Shown piece by piece: positions 44,606 to 57,000 of a stretch of DNA of 64,000 nucleotides. The translations under genes and the position numbers were made by a program. Where the stretch lies: assembly GCA_025526935.1 (NCBI GenBank), contig JAHLKD010000093.1, positions 150,206-214,205 on the forward strand, in the 5' to 3' direction. This DNA is from Cladochytrium replicatum (lineage: Eukaryota; Chytridiomycota; Chytridiomycetes; Cladochytriales; Cladochytriaceae). Positions within the stretch are counted from its first letter, which is position 1. Each line of letters begins with the position of its first letter. The notes under the pieces were generated by a model that searched no databases, was not told the origin of the DNA, and saw only the letters and a list, made by a program, of their open reading frames with translations.

Positions 44606-47600
44606 ATGGCCCGTGCGGAGCGTACCCTTGTTGTGAAGGCACTTCCACCTGGAAAGGACCGTGCAGATTTGCTGGATTACATCCGCACAAACTATTCGCA
44701 GGGCTTCAAACGCATCGTTTACGACAAGGATGGTAAGTCGAGAGCGCTTCTGCCAAATGTCACCAAACGTGAGATTTCACGTTTAGGTGTTCGGTCACCA
44801 GTTCGCTGATAAAAATGCTTTCATCGCACATGAAGGTCGCAGTCTCCTTGTATTTGACGACCCAGAGCACGCTGGTTTTGTTCTGGAAAACATGCGGCTC
44901 TCGACTCTTATCAATGCGGACTATGCGCGTGAGGAAGCTCTGTACACTCCGAAACCTCGCCCTGAGGTTGCGCCGAGCCCCGTTGTTCGTGTTTCGCCGT
45001 CTAGCACGAACCTTTCACGGGCTGAGCTTGAAAAGTTGATGCGCTGCTACCGCGGACTAGTCAGTTTCGAGTTGCTCGAAGATGACCCCGACGAATTGGC
45101 GATTGAAGGCAAATTGAACAAAGCGCCCGGTAGTGGGAGGAAGCGTGGGGATGCTGCGGCTTACGTAATTTTTCGTGACATGTTCCTTGCGGAGCAAGCG
45201 CTTGACGATCTTACCGACAAAACCAACGTAGTCGCCAACTTTGCGTTGAAGCCAGAGCGTGTGAAACGTTCTCCGGAGCAGACCTCTCACCGCCTTTCGG
45301 TTTCGTCCGGCTCGGGAGCTAAAAGCGGAAACCAGCTGCGTGGATCCGAGCGTAATAATAGCTCTTACAGGATCGACCCCGACAAGGCCACGTGGATTGT
45401 GGTTTCGCAGATTCCGGATGATGTTTCCTACAGTACTCTCAAACGCCATTTCCATCGCTTGGACGAGTTTCAGGTAATGTCGTTCCAACACTTCGGGATC
45501 CTCGTTGCATTTGCAAGCCCCGAAGCTGCAAAGGACGCTTTGACGAATCTTCAGGAAAATGCAGCTCTCGAAGTTCACCTAGCCGATGCACAGGAACGAG
45601 GAGTTTTCAAGTACCCTTCGACTTCGCGTAATTATGCGACAATCCCTGGTTTGACGCTGTACATCCGTTTGCCTACTCACTTGGCACCTCGACGTATGGC
45701 AGAGATCCTTCGATCCTACGAAGGTTATGAGGAAGGTCGCCCGATCAAAGACCACATTTTGTGTCGCTTTATTTCGACCGATGCCGCCGAACGTGCGCTC
45801 GATGATCTTGAACGCTACACTGATTTGTACGTGGACTTCTCGTCGAAACCTTTGCTCGGTGCGCGTGGTGGAGAGGAGGACTCGACCTCAGTTCGCTCTG
45901 CAGGATCTTCAAACTTTCCTTCCGCAGCAGCGGCAATCCGTAACCGGCGTGAAAGCGCAAGCTCGGCGCAAAGCCCGGCAACTGTCGACCGCCCTGGCTC
46001 CGCAGCTGGCTCTCCGCTCCCTGTTGGTGTTCTGCAAAGTGGGCAAGGTCCGTGGGCAATTTTCGTACCCAATATCGGCGCCTTTGTTTTCAACCTCCAA
46101 TACTACTTCTCTTCCCTCAACGGCTTCGAGCGATTTGCTGTCTTCGATGAGGGTTGCTACGTGTGGTTCCGTTCTCGCGACGCTGCTACCCGCGCTGCAG
46201 CTGCCGTTGAGGCCGAACATGCTCCTCACCTCACAGCCATGGTCATCGAGAAGAACAAGCCTCGCGAGAGGATGCTTGGCGCACACGCGGTGAATGAACA
46301 CCAGACCGCATCATTGTTCATCAGGAATGTTCCGGGGCTCCCGCGGGAGCACCTTGCGCTTATCGTGGAGAGCTTCCCGAACTTTGTGACGTTCAGGGGG
46401 CTGAAGGACTATATCATTGTGGATTACGCTGACGTTGAGAGTGCGAGAGCGACACTGAGCGTTCTGAGAGCGACAAGCAACATCCGTGTGGACTACTCCA
46501 ACAAGAGCGCTAGGAGTATGGAGCAGCAAATGCTCCTGCAGGCGCAGAAAGAGGGCCGACCCGGGAGTAGATTGGATGGGGAAGATGATCGTTGGGAGAC
46601 TGGGAGCAACAGGAGCGATGGGAGTCAGAGGAGCAAAGGGAGCGGGGGAGAAAAAGCCAAAACGATCTACGTCACGAACTTGGGATCGAAGGACAAGGTA
46701 CGGACGAGATATTTGATTTAAATTCGGTTCTCATCTTGCAGTCTAGGCGGATATTATCTCATGGGTTCAAAACCTTCCTGGTTTCATTCGTTGCCAATTT
46801 GGCCAAGCGAACTTCCGTGTTGTCATGGACTCCGCAGACAGTGCGCGTGAGGCAGTGAACCGAATCCGATTTCTCTCGCGGTCAATGAAAGCGACATACG
46901 CACGAAAGCATCCTGAAACCAAGCATATCGAGGAACTGGGGGAGCCCTCCAAAGTACTTTGGACTTCTACACTCTACTGGAACGAGGGCGAGTTCACCAA
47001 GTTCCTGAAAACTCAAGAAGGTTTTGAGCGTCTGGTGTACGACAGCGCGCACAGTTGGGTGCATTTTAAGGACGTTGAGAGCGCACGGAAGGCACTGATG
47101 TTTTTGAACGGCTACACAAACTTGTACAGTGTCTTCTCGAGCAAGAAGTTCGATGGAGGTCGAGGTGCTTCAGCTCCAGTTGTGGATGAACTTCAACAGC
47201 AGCAACAGTTGCAGTTGATTCAGCAACAGCAAGCACAGATGTACTTGCAACAGAGCACGCATTTGGCTCAGAACCAACATGCTTGGGAAGCAAGTGGTGG
47301 TGCGAAAAGGACAGTGTACAATGCGAACACACCTGCGTTCGTCCCAGCTAATACGGGTTCCTCTCCATCTGGTTCAAGACCAGTCACACCTACAGTACAC
47401 CAAGCTTCACAGCTGCCAACTGTCGTCGCGCCGACACCGATGTTGGCCGCTCCTGCTATGCAGCGTGGAAGCTCGTCAGCTACAACGCATTCCAACCGCA
47501 ACTCGAGTCTCTTCGATGAAGAGTCCGCGGTGCACGTGGCACGTCTAGGAGCAAGTCCCGGCGCAGAGCACTTCCCGGTGCAACGCAAAGGACAACAGCC

Positions 47601-49506
47601 CGTCGGTACACGCATCAAGAGCAACGTCGTGATGGTTCGGAACTCGAGCGTTCAAAATGTTGATGAGCTCAAGAGGATTCTTGCGGAAGTTAAAGGGTTC
47701 GAAGACGTGCATGTGGAGAAGGGAGTGATGGGATGGCTTGTGTACGTACGCTTTGGTGAACTTGTTACTGCGACCGAGTTTTACCACAGCTATGAGGTGA
47801 GTGTCAAATTCATTCAATTACGTCTCCGAACGTTCACTGATGCGAACCTTCTCTTAGATGAGAGAGGTGCTTGGAATGGGTTACGGCGGTGTGAGCTTCC
47901 AGTACCGCGGCAGGGGTGAAGTTCCTGCGGCTTGGGAAAACCTCGTAGTCGTTGAATTAGAAACGGAGGTGTCTCCAATTGAGCCAGTGATGTCTCGGGT
48001 TGACGCCGTGGCTCCTCCGATTGATGAAGACGAAGAAGAGGAAGGTGAAATTCTCGATGAAGATGACAATCTCCCTGAAGTCGACGCGGATCATGACAAC
48101 GACGTCGAGGAGGAGGACGACGTAGGGGAGCAAGCGGGTGCGTCTGTTGACCCTTGGGCATTACCACCAACTACTTCACGAGCGGATGCAATCGGTGAAT
48201 CCAGTGCAGGAGAAGACTGGGGTGGTGCAACTAATTGGGCTGCTTCTGGTGGTGTGAATACCGGAGAAGACTGGGGTACTTATGGTGAAGACCGTGCTGG
48301 CGCCGCTGCTGCGGAGCCGGAGAGCGCAGATCAAGAATGGCCTATTAAACCAGTAAGTGGGAAAGGTCCGGCCTGGAGCGATAGCTAATAGTTGTTTGAC
48401 AGAGTCGGTCAGCGACAGAACAAGTAGTGGAGGGAGTGGCCGTCTTACCTCCGTCGCAAAGTGCTGTTCCGGTTCGAGTTGGAGAAGACGGGACACATTA
48501 TTACCCGCTCTCCAACCATACACAGCTTGTGGAGGTTGATGCACCCACGCCAACCTACGAGCGTTCGGCCTACCTCCCTGTCGAACCACCCACGATAGCA
48601 GCGGCTCCAAAACCGATAACCCCTGTGGGCAACCCTGTCGCTGCTGACGATATGGCGTCGAAGCTCGAGCGGCTTATGAAGGAGAACAGCAACTTGCGCT
48701 CCCAGCTCAGTAAAGTAAACGCGCGGATTGAGCGCGTCGAGAGCGAGGTGGATCGCGTTCTTGGAGGGCGACTCTCAGGTGCGGTCGGCGAGGTGACCGC
48801 GAAGGGGATGTTGGAAGCTGCTGATCAAATGGCTAGCGTTGAAGATCCTTGGGGCAGCGGAAGCGAGAAGGACGGCGGCGTTGAGGAGAAAGTGGGGAGG
48901 ATCGGGACGCTGGTCCTGTGGCTCGCTAAGGAGGTACTGAAGTTGCGCGAGTCTGGGACGCCAAAGAAGCCGACGGCGGCTGTCAATGGCAAGGTGCAAA
49001 ACGCTGATGTGAATGGTCATGCCGAGGGGAAGGTAGATGCGCAGAAAAATGTCGAAAAGGCAGTGGTTGACCCTTTGGTGCCGTACGTCATTCCGGAGAA
49101 AGTTGAGGCTACGATTAGCAAGCAGATCGACACTAGATCTACTGAAGTTGATGCAACCGCAGAGAAATCCAACGGCGAAGGCACGCGCTCATATTCTCAG
49201 GAGGCAATCCGACGTCGTGAGAGCACAAATAGCAGCAGTCGTCTTACCGCGTCCGATAAGATTGACCATGATAATGGGAGTAAACTGTCACGACGATTGA
49301 CAGTTGCAACTTCAGACCCGTCAAAACGCAAAGCCAAGAAAGGCTCACTCGCTGCTACAAGTTCTGGAGAGACTGTGTCTGAGCCACCTTCTCCGACAGA
49401 TTCAATCTCAAGCGCGAAGAGCTTGAGGTTCCTGTCAGGAGCTGTTGTGGCGGCTACAATTGGAATGGGCTTGCTCTATGTTGGGAAGCAGTTCTTGAAG
49501 GGTTAG
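44606..49506 (+). CDS. Multi-RRM RNA-binding protein with coiled coil and C-terminal membrane anchor
   Basis: Exons: 44606–about 44735, about 44787–46697, 46746–47796, 47858–48352, 48403–49506; about 1,530 residues. Roughly seven RRM-like modules follow one another (e.g. RTLVVKALPPGKDRADLL; TWIVVSQIPDDVSYSTLKRHF; LTLYIRLPTHLAPRRMAEIL; WAIFVPNIGAFVFNLQYYF; SLFIRNVPGLPREHLALI; KTIYVTNLGSKDK; LWTSTLYWNEGEFTKFL). Then come a Gln-rich stretch, acidic and Trp/Gly segments, a coiled coil (SKLERLMKENSNLRSQLSKV) and a terminal hydrophobic helix (LSGAVVAATIGMGLLYVG) with a short basic end. The last feature fits a tail-anchored protein of the outer mitochondrial or ER membrane. The first splice junction is off by one nucleotide with obvious sites, so its edge is uncertain. 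Confidence 0.72.
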
Positions 49507-51017
49507 TTTCGAAGAACGTTTGAACATTTTGACAAAGGACCATAATGTTGTTGTGGTTCTATTATGGAAGCTTCCTTTCTTATCCATAAATTTCTATTTT
49601 CTACTTCCCTGTTTCACCGGCAATTTCTTTTTCCCCCGCTGTTATTGATCTCTTATTTCTTATTGCTATATTGTGCCAGTCCACTGCTCAGCTCTATATT
49701 AGCATGGCACAGGGCAATCTTCTTTAACGTTCATTTGTTATGTTCACATTTTCCACATTATCCCCCGAGTTTGACTCCTCACTGCGTTACATGTTGGGAA
49801 GCAGTTCTGCTTCCCGTCATCACCTTTACATTCCCAAATCATCCAACGTGATTTGTGCAATCTTCATTTGGATTGCGCAGTAATGAATGATCTTTCGTTG
49901 TCAACACATTTAGTACGCCTAAAGCACAGGAGTTAGTAAACAAAGCTTGTTGCTTGAAACTCTACTTCGTTATCCGCCACAGAGGGCAACAATTACTAGG
50001 CCAACATCGCGGACACCCAAAGCCACCCCTGGTCCACTGGTTGCAATCTTTACACGAGACAGATCCTCAGCTGCAGCCTCTTCTTGCATGACTAGTGGCT
50101 TCAATCGTAACCAGCTAACAAGCTCTTCTGTCCTTCCAGTTTCCGTGATTTGGCTGCTGTGATATTTGCATGGGTTTTGATGACTAATTCGGCAAGGGTT
50201 TTGATGACCAATTCTGCAAATGGCAGTTCCATGTCCCTGTCAACTACATTAAGATGACCACGTAACCGATGAATGATCAAGCTTAACAAAGACGTTAGAT
50301 AGTTGCTTTGATGGAGTGATGGGCGAATCGTTGGTGGTGGGAGACAAGAAACTTAGAAGCACGCATGATCGGGCAGGATCAGATTGCATGCATAAATTGC
50401 TTGTGTAGGATAGGTCCAAAACAACGTGTTTAGTGCCAACCAAGGGCTTGCCGAGCCACAAGATTAAAGAAGAGCAGCTAAGTATAATCAATCCGCATTT
50501 CATTTTCATCACAGCCATTGATATCTCCAACAAGGACAGCGTGGCACGAGGTTGCTCAGTCAGTGAAAGCAACTCATACTTGCGTGCTGTCCAACGAGTC
50601 CACCTGCACCCAAACCCAGCGTTAATTTAGAGAACTTCAAAGCGAGCGGCACAGGAGCTAACCCTTCAAATTGAACGCGCTCGTAGCACAGGAACTCCAC
50701 GTCCCACACACGTGAGAAGGTGCAGAGGGTCACGTATTAACGTTGCTTACAATGTGACCACTTTCTGAATCACATCAGAAGCAAGCAGACTGAAGGGTGT
50801 AACGTGGCGTCCAACTTAACGGTGTGGCGGTTGTACAAGTTTATACCAGAGACACTGTTGGGACGGGATAATGGGGGATGGTGCATGTTTAACTAAACAA
50901 TCTGGGTTTGTTCTATGTACTGATTCTTTTACACACGTGCTGAGGTTTCTCATTTACATTCAGTCTGGCGCACGGTGCCGATGCGTCGTCACTACAGGTT
51001 CCGTGTGCGCACAAAAT
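49507..51017. other. Long non-coding stretch
   Basis: No coding frame, RNA gene or transposon terminus is recognised. An 18-bp segment (ATGTTGGGAAGCAGTTCT) from the end of the RRM gene (49478) recurs at 49791. At 50136–50220 the words 'gggttttgatgac' and 'aattc' repeat in a short local duplication. Confidence 0.5.
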
Positions 51018-53107
51018 CTTTTTTTTTTTTGAACTTCATAATATGTATTTATTGTCCAACCAATACATATCACCCGCTGGTGCAAAATCCAAATACAAGT
51101 GTAAAAATACACGTAAATTGGCAGCACATGGGGAGCCGTGCGAGCTGTAGGAAAGTAAAATGTTTCAAAACACTAAGGCATATCCAAATCAACAAAAGCA
51201 GACAAGATACAATCAGGAGCTGGAGACAAAACTAACTCATAACCAAGACAGTTTGACCAAATGCGGTTAAGTGCACGAAGAACAAGAACCTACTGGGAAA
51301 AAGCAGGGGAAGGATAAAAAGACTGTGGTGAAAGCATATCAATTGCAATGTCAAGAGGTAGGCGGGGATCGTCAGGCGGGCCTAAATCAAAACTAGCAGA
51401 CAAACTAGCACGCAAATGTAGACACACAGAGACATGGGCACGCGACACTACAGGGCCATCATGACAGTTCCTACAATAAGGTCAGGGGTTTGGAAACAGG
51501 CGGCCAAGGCGATATAGCAGGAACAAACGAAGACATACTGTTGGGAGATGTTGGTGTGGGGGTAGCAACAAAGGGTGGCGAAGTTTCAAATTGCGGACAG
51601 GGGCAAACGAAACTGCAATTGGTCCATTATGCGCAACAGCTAAAGACTGAAAATGCAACATCAACGGATGAAGTGGGGGGCACAACAGGCATAGGAACAA
51701 TGAGATCATTGTGACAAGCGGAAAAATAAGGAGATGAACCATAACCGACTGGAGATTACCGATAGAATTGCAACACAGCAGCTGGTAACAGAGGGCTGGA
51801 ATCACTAGACCAGCGAGCAAACATACGTGCCTGAAGGTACTTCAGCCTGAACTCAAAAGTAGGAATTTGTGCTAACAGCAACAAACCAACACGCGAAGTG
51901 GTATGGGCTAGCGAAAACAGACGACACAGTGCATGATAACAAAAACGCTCGAGTACCTGAAGCTGAGCAGTGGAAGGCCAAATAAGTGCTAAACAAACTC
52001 AAGTGAAGGTCCAATAAAAGACAAAAACAACAACCTGGCAACACGAGGAGCAGACCCACCAAAGTACGAGACATAAGGTGCAAAAAGATACAATGAGGCA
52101 CGAGCTTTCTCTAAGCGATGATCAATAGTTGCAGCAAGATCGAACCTTTCAATAGTAAAATAGTGACCAAGGTATCTAAATGAAACCTCTACAGGGAGGG
52201 CAGAGCCATGAAGCTTCAAGGGGGTGGGTAACCGTTGAGAAGATAACACAGTACACTTTGAAGGTGAAAACACGAAATGAGAAGCTAAAGCAAAATCTTC
52301 ACAAATTTTCAATGCACGTTGGGCTTGCTCAGGGGTGGCAGAAAACAAAGCTATGTCATCAGCAAAAAACAACGAATTGAAAACAGGAGTGTTATAAGAA
52401 AACCTAGCAAGATGAGAGGATTCACGACGAAGGAGCTGTGCTAAAGGATTGATGAAAACTGAGTACAAGAACGGAGACAAAACAGAACCTTGAAAAAGAC
52501 CTCGTGGAAGCGAAAACAAATCAGAAGAATAATTCTCTATAACAACCTGAGAAGAACAACGATCAAACATACTCATCAAAACAGAGATCAAACGGTTTGG
52601 AATTCTGGGAAATTGACGAAGACGTTCCCACAAAAGAGGGCTATGCACAGTATCATACGCTGCTTTAATATCTAAGAAAGTAACACAATAAGGCAGAGCA
52701 GTGCGGGAAGCCCGTCGAAGGGTAGCATCTAATGCAAAAACACACTCAACACCTGAACGATTGGCCTGGAAACCAGCTTGGGCGGGATCAAGTTTACCAA
52801 CATGAGCTACAAGCATAGGAAGCAGGGTACGCTCAAAGATTTTTCTATCACCATTGGTTAAAGTAATGGGCGGTACTGACTAATATCACCAATGGAACCC
52901 TTATTCTTCCAAACAGGTAACAACAAGCCAGCATTCCAGGCAGAGGGCGACAAACCTGAACAGAAAATAGCGTTTGAAAGTTGAACAAAAAGGATAGCAA
53001 CATCAGAAGCTAACGGCTTAAATAACTCAGCTGGAACATGGTTTGGGCCAGGAGCAGAGTTGTTTGGGGAAGAACGAATAGCACAAACAAAGTCACTAAC
53101 ACTAAGG
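51018..53107 (-). mobile_element. Non-LTR (LINE) retrotransposon, 5'-truncated and decayed
   Basis: The minus-strand reverse transcriptase reads, from 53107 down: NHVPAELFKPLA, ISQYRPITLTN (after a frame shift near 52850), ERTLLPMLVAH, QAGFQANRSGVEC, LDIKAAYDTVHS, LPRGLFQGSVLSPFLYSVFIN and the catalytic FADDIALF. The 276-codon block 52816–51989 is the longest intact part. Downstream frames are broken. An A10 run on the minus strand (about 51030–51019) is the probable poly(A) end. No endonuclease or ORF1 is present, typical of truncated insertion. Confidence 0.82.
51989..52816 (-). pseudogene. LINE reverse transcriptase fragment
   Basis: A 275-residue frame with RT motifs 2–7 including FADDIALF; it ends at a stop after LLFLSFIGPSLEFV. 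The fingers region lies upstream in another frame, so the enzyme cannot be translated whole. Confidence 0.82.
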
Positions 53108-53112
53108 ATCGG

Positions 53113-53265
53113 CGGGTTTTAGGGTCTTTCAAGTCGGGTCCGGGTCCATTGACCAAATGTACCCGACCCGAGTGCCGGGTTTTCATGGAAAATTTTCGGG
53201 TCGGATCCGGGTCGGGTATCGGGTCCAGTAGGAAAACCTAAAGTCAGACCCGAGTAAAACCCTAA
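53113..53265 (+). repeat. GGGTC/GGGTCC-rich low-complexity tract
   Basis: Multiple copies of CGGGTC, GGGTCCGGGTCC and the complement CCCGACCC within about 150 bp, between the LINE break point and the 33-bp repeats. It is G-run rich and asymmetric, so hairpins and G-quadruplex-like structures are conceivable. Confidence 0.75.
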
Positions 53266-53293
53266 CAGTTATTCCAAGCCGGAATGTTAATAA

Positions 53294-53495
53294 CATTCGG
53301 ACGGACCGTCCGACGCGAATTTATTAAATGCGGACGGACCGTCCACCTCGAATTTATCAGCCACGGACGGACCGTCCAACGCGTTTTTATTAGCCACGGA
53401 CGGACCGTCCAACGCGTTTTTATTTGGCGCGGATGGACCGTCCAACCCATTTTTATTAACCATGGACGGACCTTCCAGATGCAATTTATTCTGCT
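53294..53495 (+). repeat. Six 33-bp tandem units, each with the inverted repeat GGACGG-A-CCGTCC
   Basis: The core GGACGGACCGTCC starts at 53299, 53332, 53365 and 53398, with diverged copies at 53431 (GGATGG) and 53464 (CCTTCC): exact 33-bp spacing. Spacers end in TTTATT. Because 33 is a multiple of three, both strands stay open through the array (plus: GRTVQRVFI-type; minus: DGPSVANKNAL-type repeats), but no flanking gene supports translation. Confidence 0.92.
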
Positions 53496-54085
53496 TCAAC
53501 TGTAATTCATGCTATCTCAATCTCTCTTGTAGGTGGATTTTTCACTAAGTCTTTTCATTTCATGGGTTAGGCGATGATGCTGTTGGGAGAGACTCCTTTG
53601 ATTTCGTGGGCTAGAGCATGCTACTGGTGTAGAGAACTGATTCTTTGTATTTGTTTGTCCAAAATCTCCACCAACCATACACCTTGATAACAAGCTTCTC
53701 TGCCACCCCGGGGGTTATCAGGGCAAGACCTGGCCACAGGGTCTTCCTGCTATAGATAGTGGATCTCAACTTCCTCTCCAGCCATACCACAGCTTCTACC
53801 GCTGCTATTAGTGCAACTTCCACTCTCGTCAAAGCTAGTCAACAATCTGAAGTATGCTCTCACACGGTACAGTATACACTAGGTGCTCATGGTCCTACCG
53901 TTAGATGCAATCTAGCAGCAGTGATGTTTCTGCAATGGACTGCAATGAGTTTGTTCAACCAGGTATCACTGAAACCACTCCTAAATCTGCCCCTGGTGAG
54001 CTTCTCACTACATGTGAACATACCCAATCTCGACCTTTCTCACTAAAGGGCTCATGTTTTTTGAGTAGCCGGGCCAATCTCGATC
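53496..54085. other. Upstream region of the helicase gene
   Basis: Between the tandem repeat and the helicase start. Frames at 53759–54046 and 53905–54276 (plus) have no recognised domain; the second could contribute an N-terminal exon, since it is open up to the helicase start in another frame. Otherwise probable promoter and 5' UTR. Confidence 0.4.
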
Positions 54086-57000
54086 ATGTCCATGTTAGAC
54101 CAGCTGAGCAACCGCATCAAGGAACCCAGGATGGAGTGGATCACCAGGGAAGATGGCATGCTCGTGTGCACGCTTTGCACTGGCAAGGACCACAGGGAAT
54201 ACAAGGAGAGAGATGCTTTGAGGAAGCATTGTCGAGCTTCCCATCCCGCCAAGGAAGGGTTGGGCACCAATCCTAGAGTTCATACAGAGGAGTTCCTACG
54301 CGACGCGTTCGAGGTTGCGGGCCTCCCGGCTGCTGGCCAAGAAGGGGTTGACATGGTTCTTCGCATTCTGCAAGGCACTGTCAAGAGAGATAAGAACAGC
54401 CTCAACAATGACAGTTACGAAGAGGACCTCGCCAACGTACGTGTAGCACCCCTTCACAATGAGAACCCTGTGAACAACCCTCTGATTCAGAGCGCCATAG
54501 CTACAGGAAACCTTAGGCGTAAGCTTCCTTCATCAGGACTGCTGAAAGCATCTCACCTCTATCATTTCCTATCCTCCAGGCATAGCCTTGGATTTCTTCA
54601 TAGCAGAAGAGTTTGGTGTGCTGGTTTGTATCAGCTGTGGCATTCTCGTGGACGCGTCTTCATGCGGGGCCCATGTCCAAAAGTACCACAGTCAGGTCGA
54701 CAGGAGCACCCGCCTGATTGCTTCAAGAGCACTTTTGAATCTAAACGTGGTTAACCAGCTTACACCGCTGTGGAACAACAAGGTCATTCTGGAGCGTATA
54801 GACAGAGACAACAACAAGCTTGCCTCATTTACCCCAATCCCAGGAGTCTGTGTACAGGATGGTTTTCAGTGCCGAGGCTGCGGCTATATGTGTGGCACCT
54901 TATCTACCTTTCAAAAGCATTGTTGCAAGTCCAATCCAGCAGCAAGAGGTACCTCTCCAAAGCAGGTCAAAGTCCAGAGTATTGTCATGCCGTACTATGG
55001 ACTTCACGGTTACTGGGTCGTGCAAATGGCTCCTCTGGCACCCTATTCCCTGCCTTGAAGCTATCTGAAGAGCTTCCTCCCTGGATTCTTGGTTGCGACT
55101 TTCACCATGTGGATCCTAGGCACAGGAGCGGCCAAAAGATCAACGAGCGCATCACGTGGAAAGATGTTGTCGGGGAACAAAACCAGGACATTGGCCCGGG
55201 GTTCAACCGCAAGGAGCTGGGGAAGACTATGGTTGCCTACCACAAGGCACTGCAATCACGGATCATGCGAATGCCCTTCATGGTCAGGCAGGAAATCATG
55301 AAGCCCAGGTTTGATCAGGAGCAGCAAGTCAACGAGAAGCAGAAATTCCGACAGCTTCGGGACGCAACACTGTCACGCTATGCACAGACATGGACCTGTG
55401 TTCTGTGGCTGACGATCTTGGTGTGGAAGCGCATTATAGAGACACCCTTTGTGCAGATCAGCAGCTCATTGGGAGCATCTTTGGAGCAGTTTGCAAGAAT
55501 GTTGAAGCAGAAGGTTGGAAACTCTGGACCTGAAGAACCAACAGGAATACCACTGTTTGATCCAGTAGGGGATCAGGGGCTAGACGTGGCACAGCTGCTG
55601 TCTGGCGACACCAATCATGAGGACGAGGTGGACTCTGAAGAAAGCTCCAGTGAGTCAGGCGACGAGGATCAGGAAAGTCCGGTGGGGCCAACACATCTTC
55701 TCCCTGTTGGATCTGCGGCAGAGACAGGAGAAGAACTTTTTGCAGCTCTGCTTGCTGTTACAGAGTCTCTCTTCCAAGCAGAAACTGTCATATCAACCAT
55801 CCCCGAAAAGGTGTTCAACAATCCCCTTTTCACCTGGTGGGTGATTGATTCGAGAGATGTGCTGGGGGCCTGGAGACCTGCCAACAGCGTGTCCAGAACC
55901 GGAGCTGCATTACTCAGATGGGCGTATGTCACAGGTCTGCACCGGTTTTGGCAGGATTGCAAAGTAACCGGAAGTGTGGAGCCAGAACGTTTAATGCAGA
56001 TTGGACACTTTACCTCTCGCTTCAATAGGCACACAATGTCAGGGAGGATCGGGGTAACGTTAGCTTGGATCAAAAAGGTTGCCAGCCAGACAATTGCCAC
56101 CAATCGCATGCAGTTTGACTCCCAGGCATGTGCGTACCTGCTGGCGAAGGATACATACTTCAATATGACCACCATAGGGCATGCTTACAGTACCTTAATC
56201 AGGGACCTCAGTCTACTCATGAAGAAGATCGCTTATCCTCTCCAGCCAGATCAAGAGACATGGTTAACTCTATCGTGGCTCATAGAAAATGCTCCCGATG
56301 TTACATGTGAGACAGCGTCAGACTATGAGTGGGCGCAACACACAACTCTCTCCAGTACGCACCTGCAGCCAGCTTTGGGAGGCATATTGGCATCCTGGGT
56401 TAGAAATATTGGGCCAGTGACGGATCACCATGATCTCTGGCAGCAGCATGGACAGCTGCTGGAATGGAACAAGAAGATTGCAGCAGCGGTTCTGCTTGGA
56501 TGTGGAGCCCCGCCTCGTCTCACGGACCTAGTTGCTCAGAATGCAGTCAATTCTTCTGCAGTTCCTCGCTCTGTTTATCATAAGAATGATCGTCTGGTGC
56601 TGGTGAGCTACCGGTGCAAGACAGAACAGATAAAGGAGGAGCGGACAGTGGTTCCGCGCTTTGTTCCAAGGTCACTGGAGAGGCTGCTCATCTTCCACCT
56701 CTTTATAGTGCGGAGGTTGCTGTTCAGTACATTCAAGTGGGTGCAGAAAAAGACATTCCCCGAAGAATGTAGGCGATCCTTGTTCCTGGGAAAGAACGGG
56801 ACATTGGAATGTTCAGATTTGTCTACTACCCTCACAGAGACTTTCCAGAGCATTCTTGGGGTGCGCGTGACATATGCCGAGTACCGTAGATTTGCGAGCA
56901 ACTTTTCCCAGATTGACTCCCGACTAATGCCTGCACAAGTAAGCACGTTGCTAAGGAAAGGGGACATGGCGAACCTTGGAGAGGGCCATTCGTCACACAC

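Noticed and set aside
53294-53495. CRISPR array
   Set aside because: Spacers are near-identical and short, units are contiguous, and the genome is eukaryotic.
53284-53505. Translated repeat protein from the 33-bp array
   Set aside because: Both strands are open only because the period is divisible by three; no start context, flanking exons or domain.
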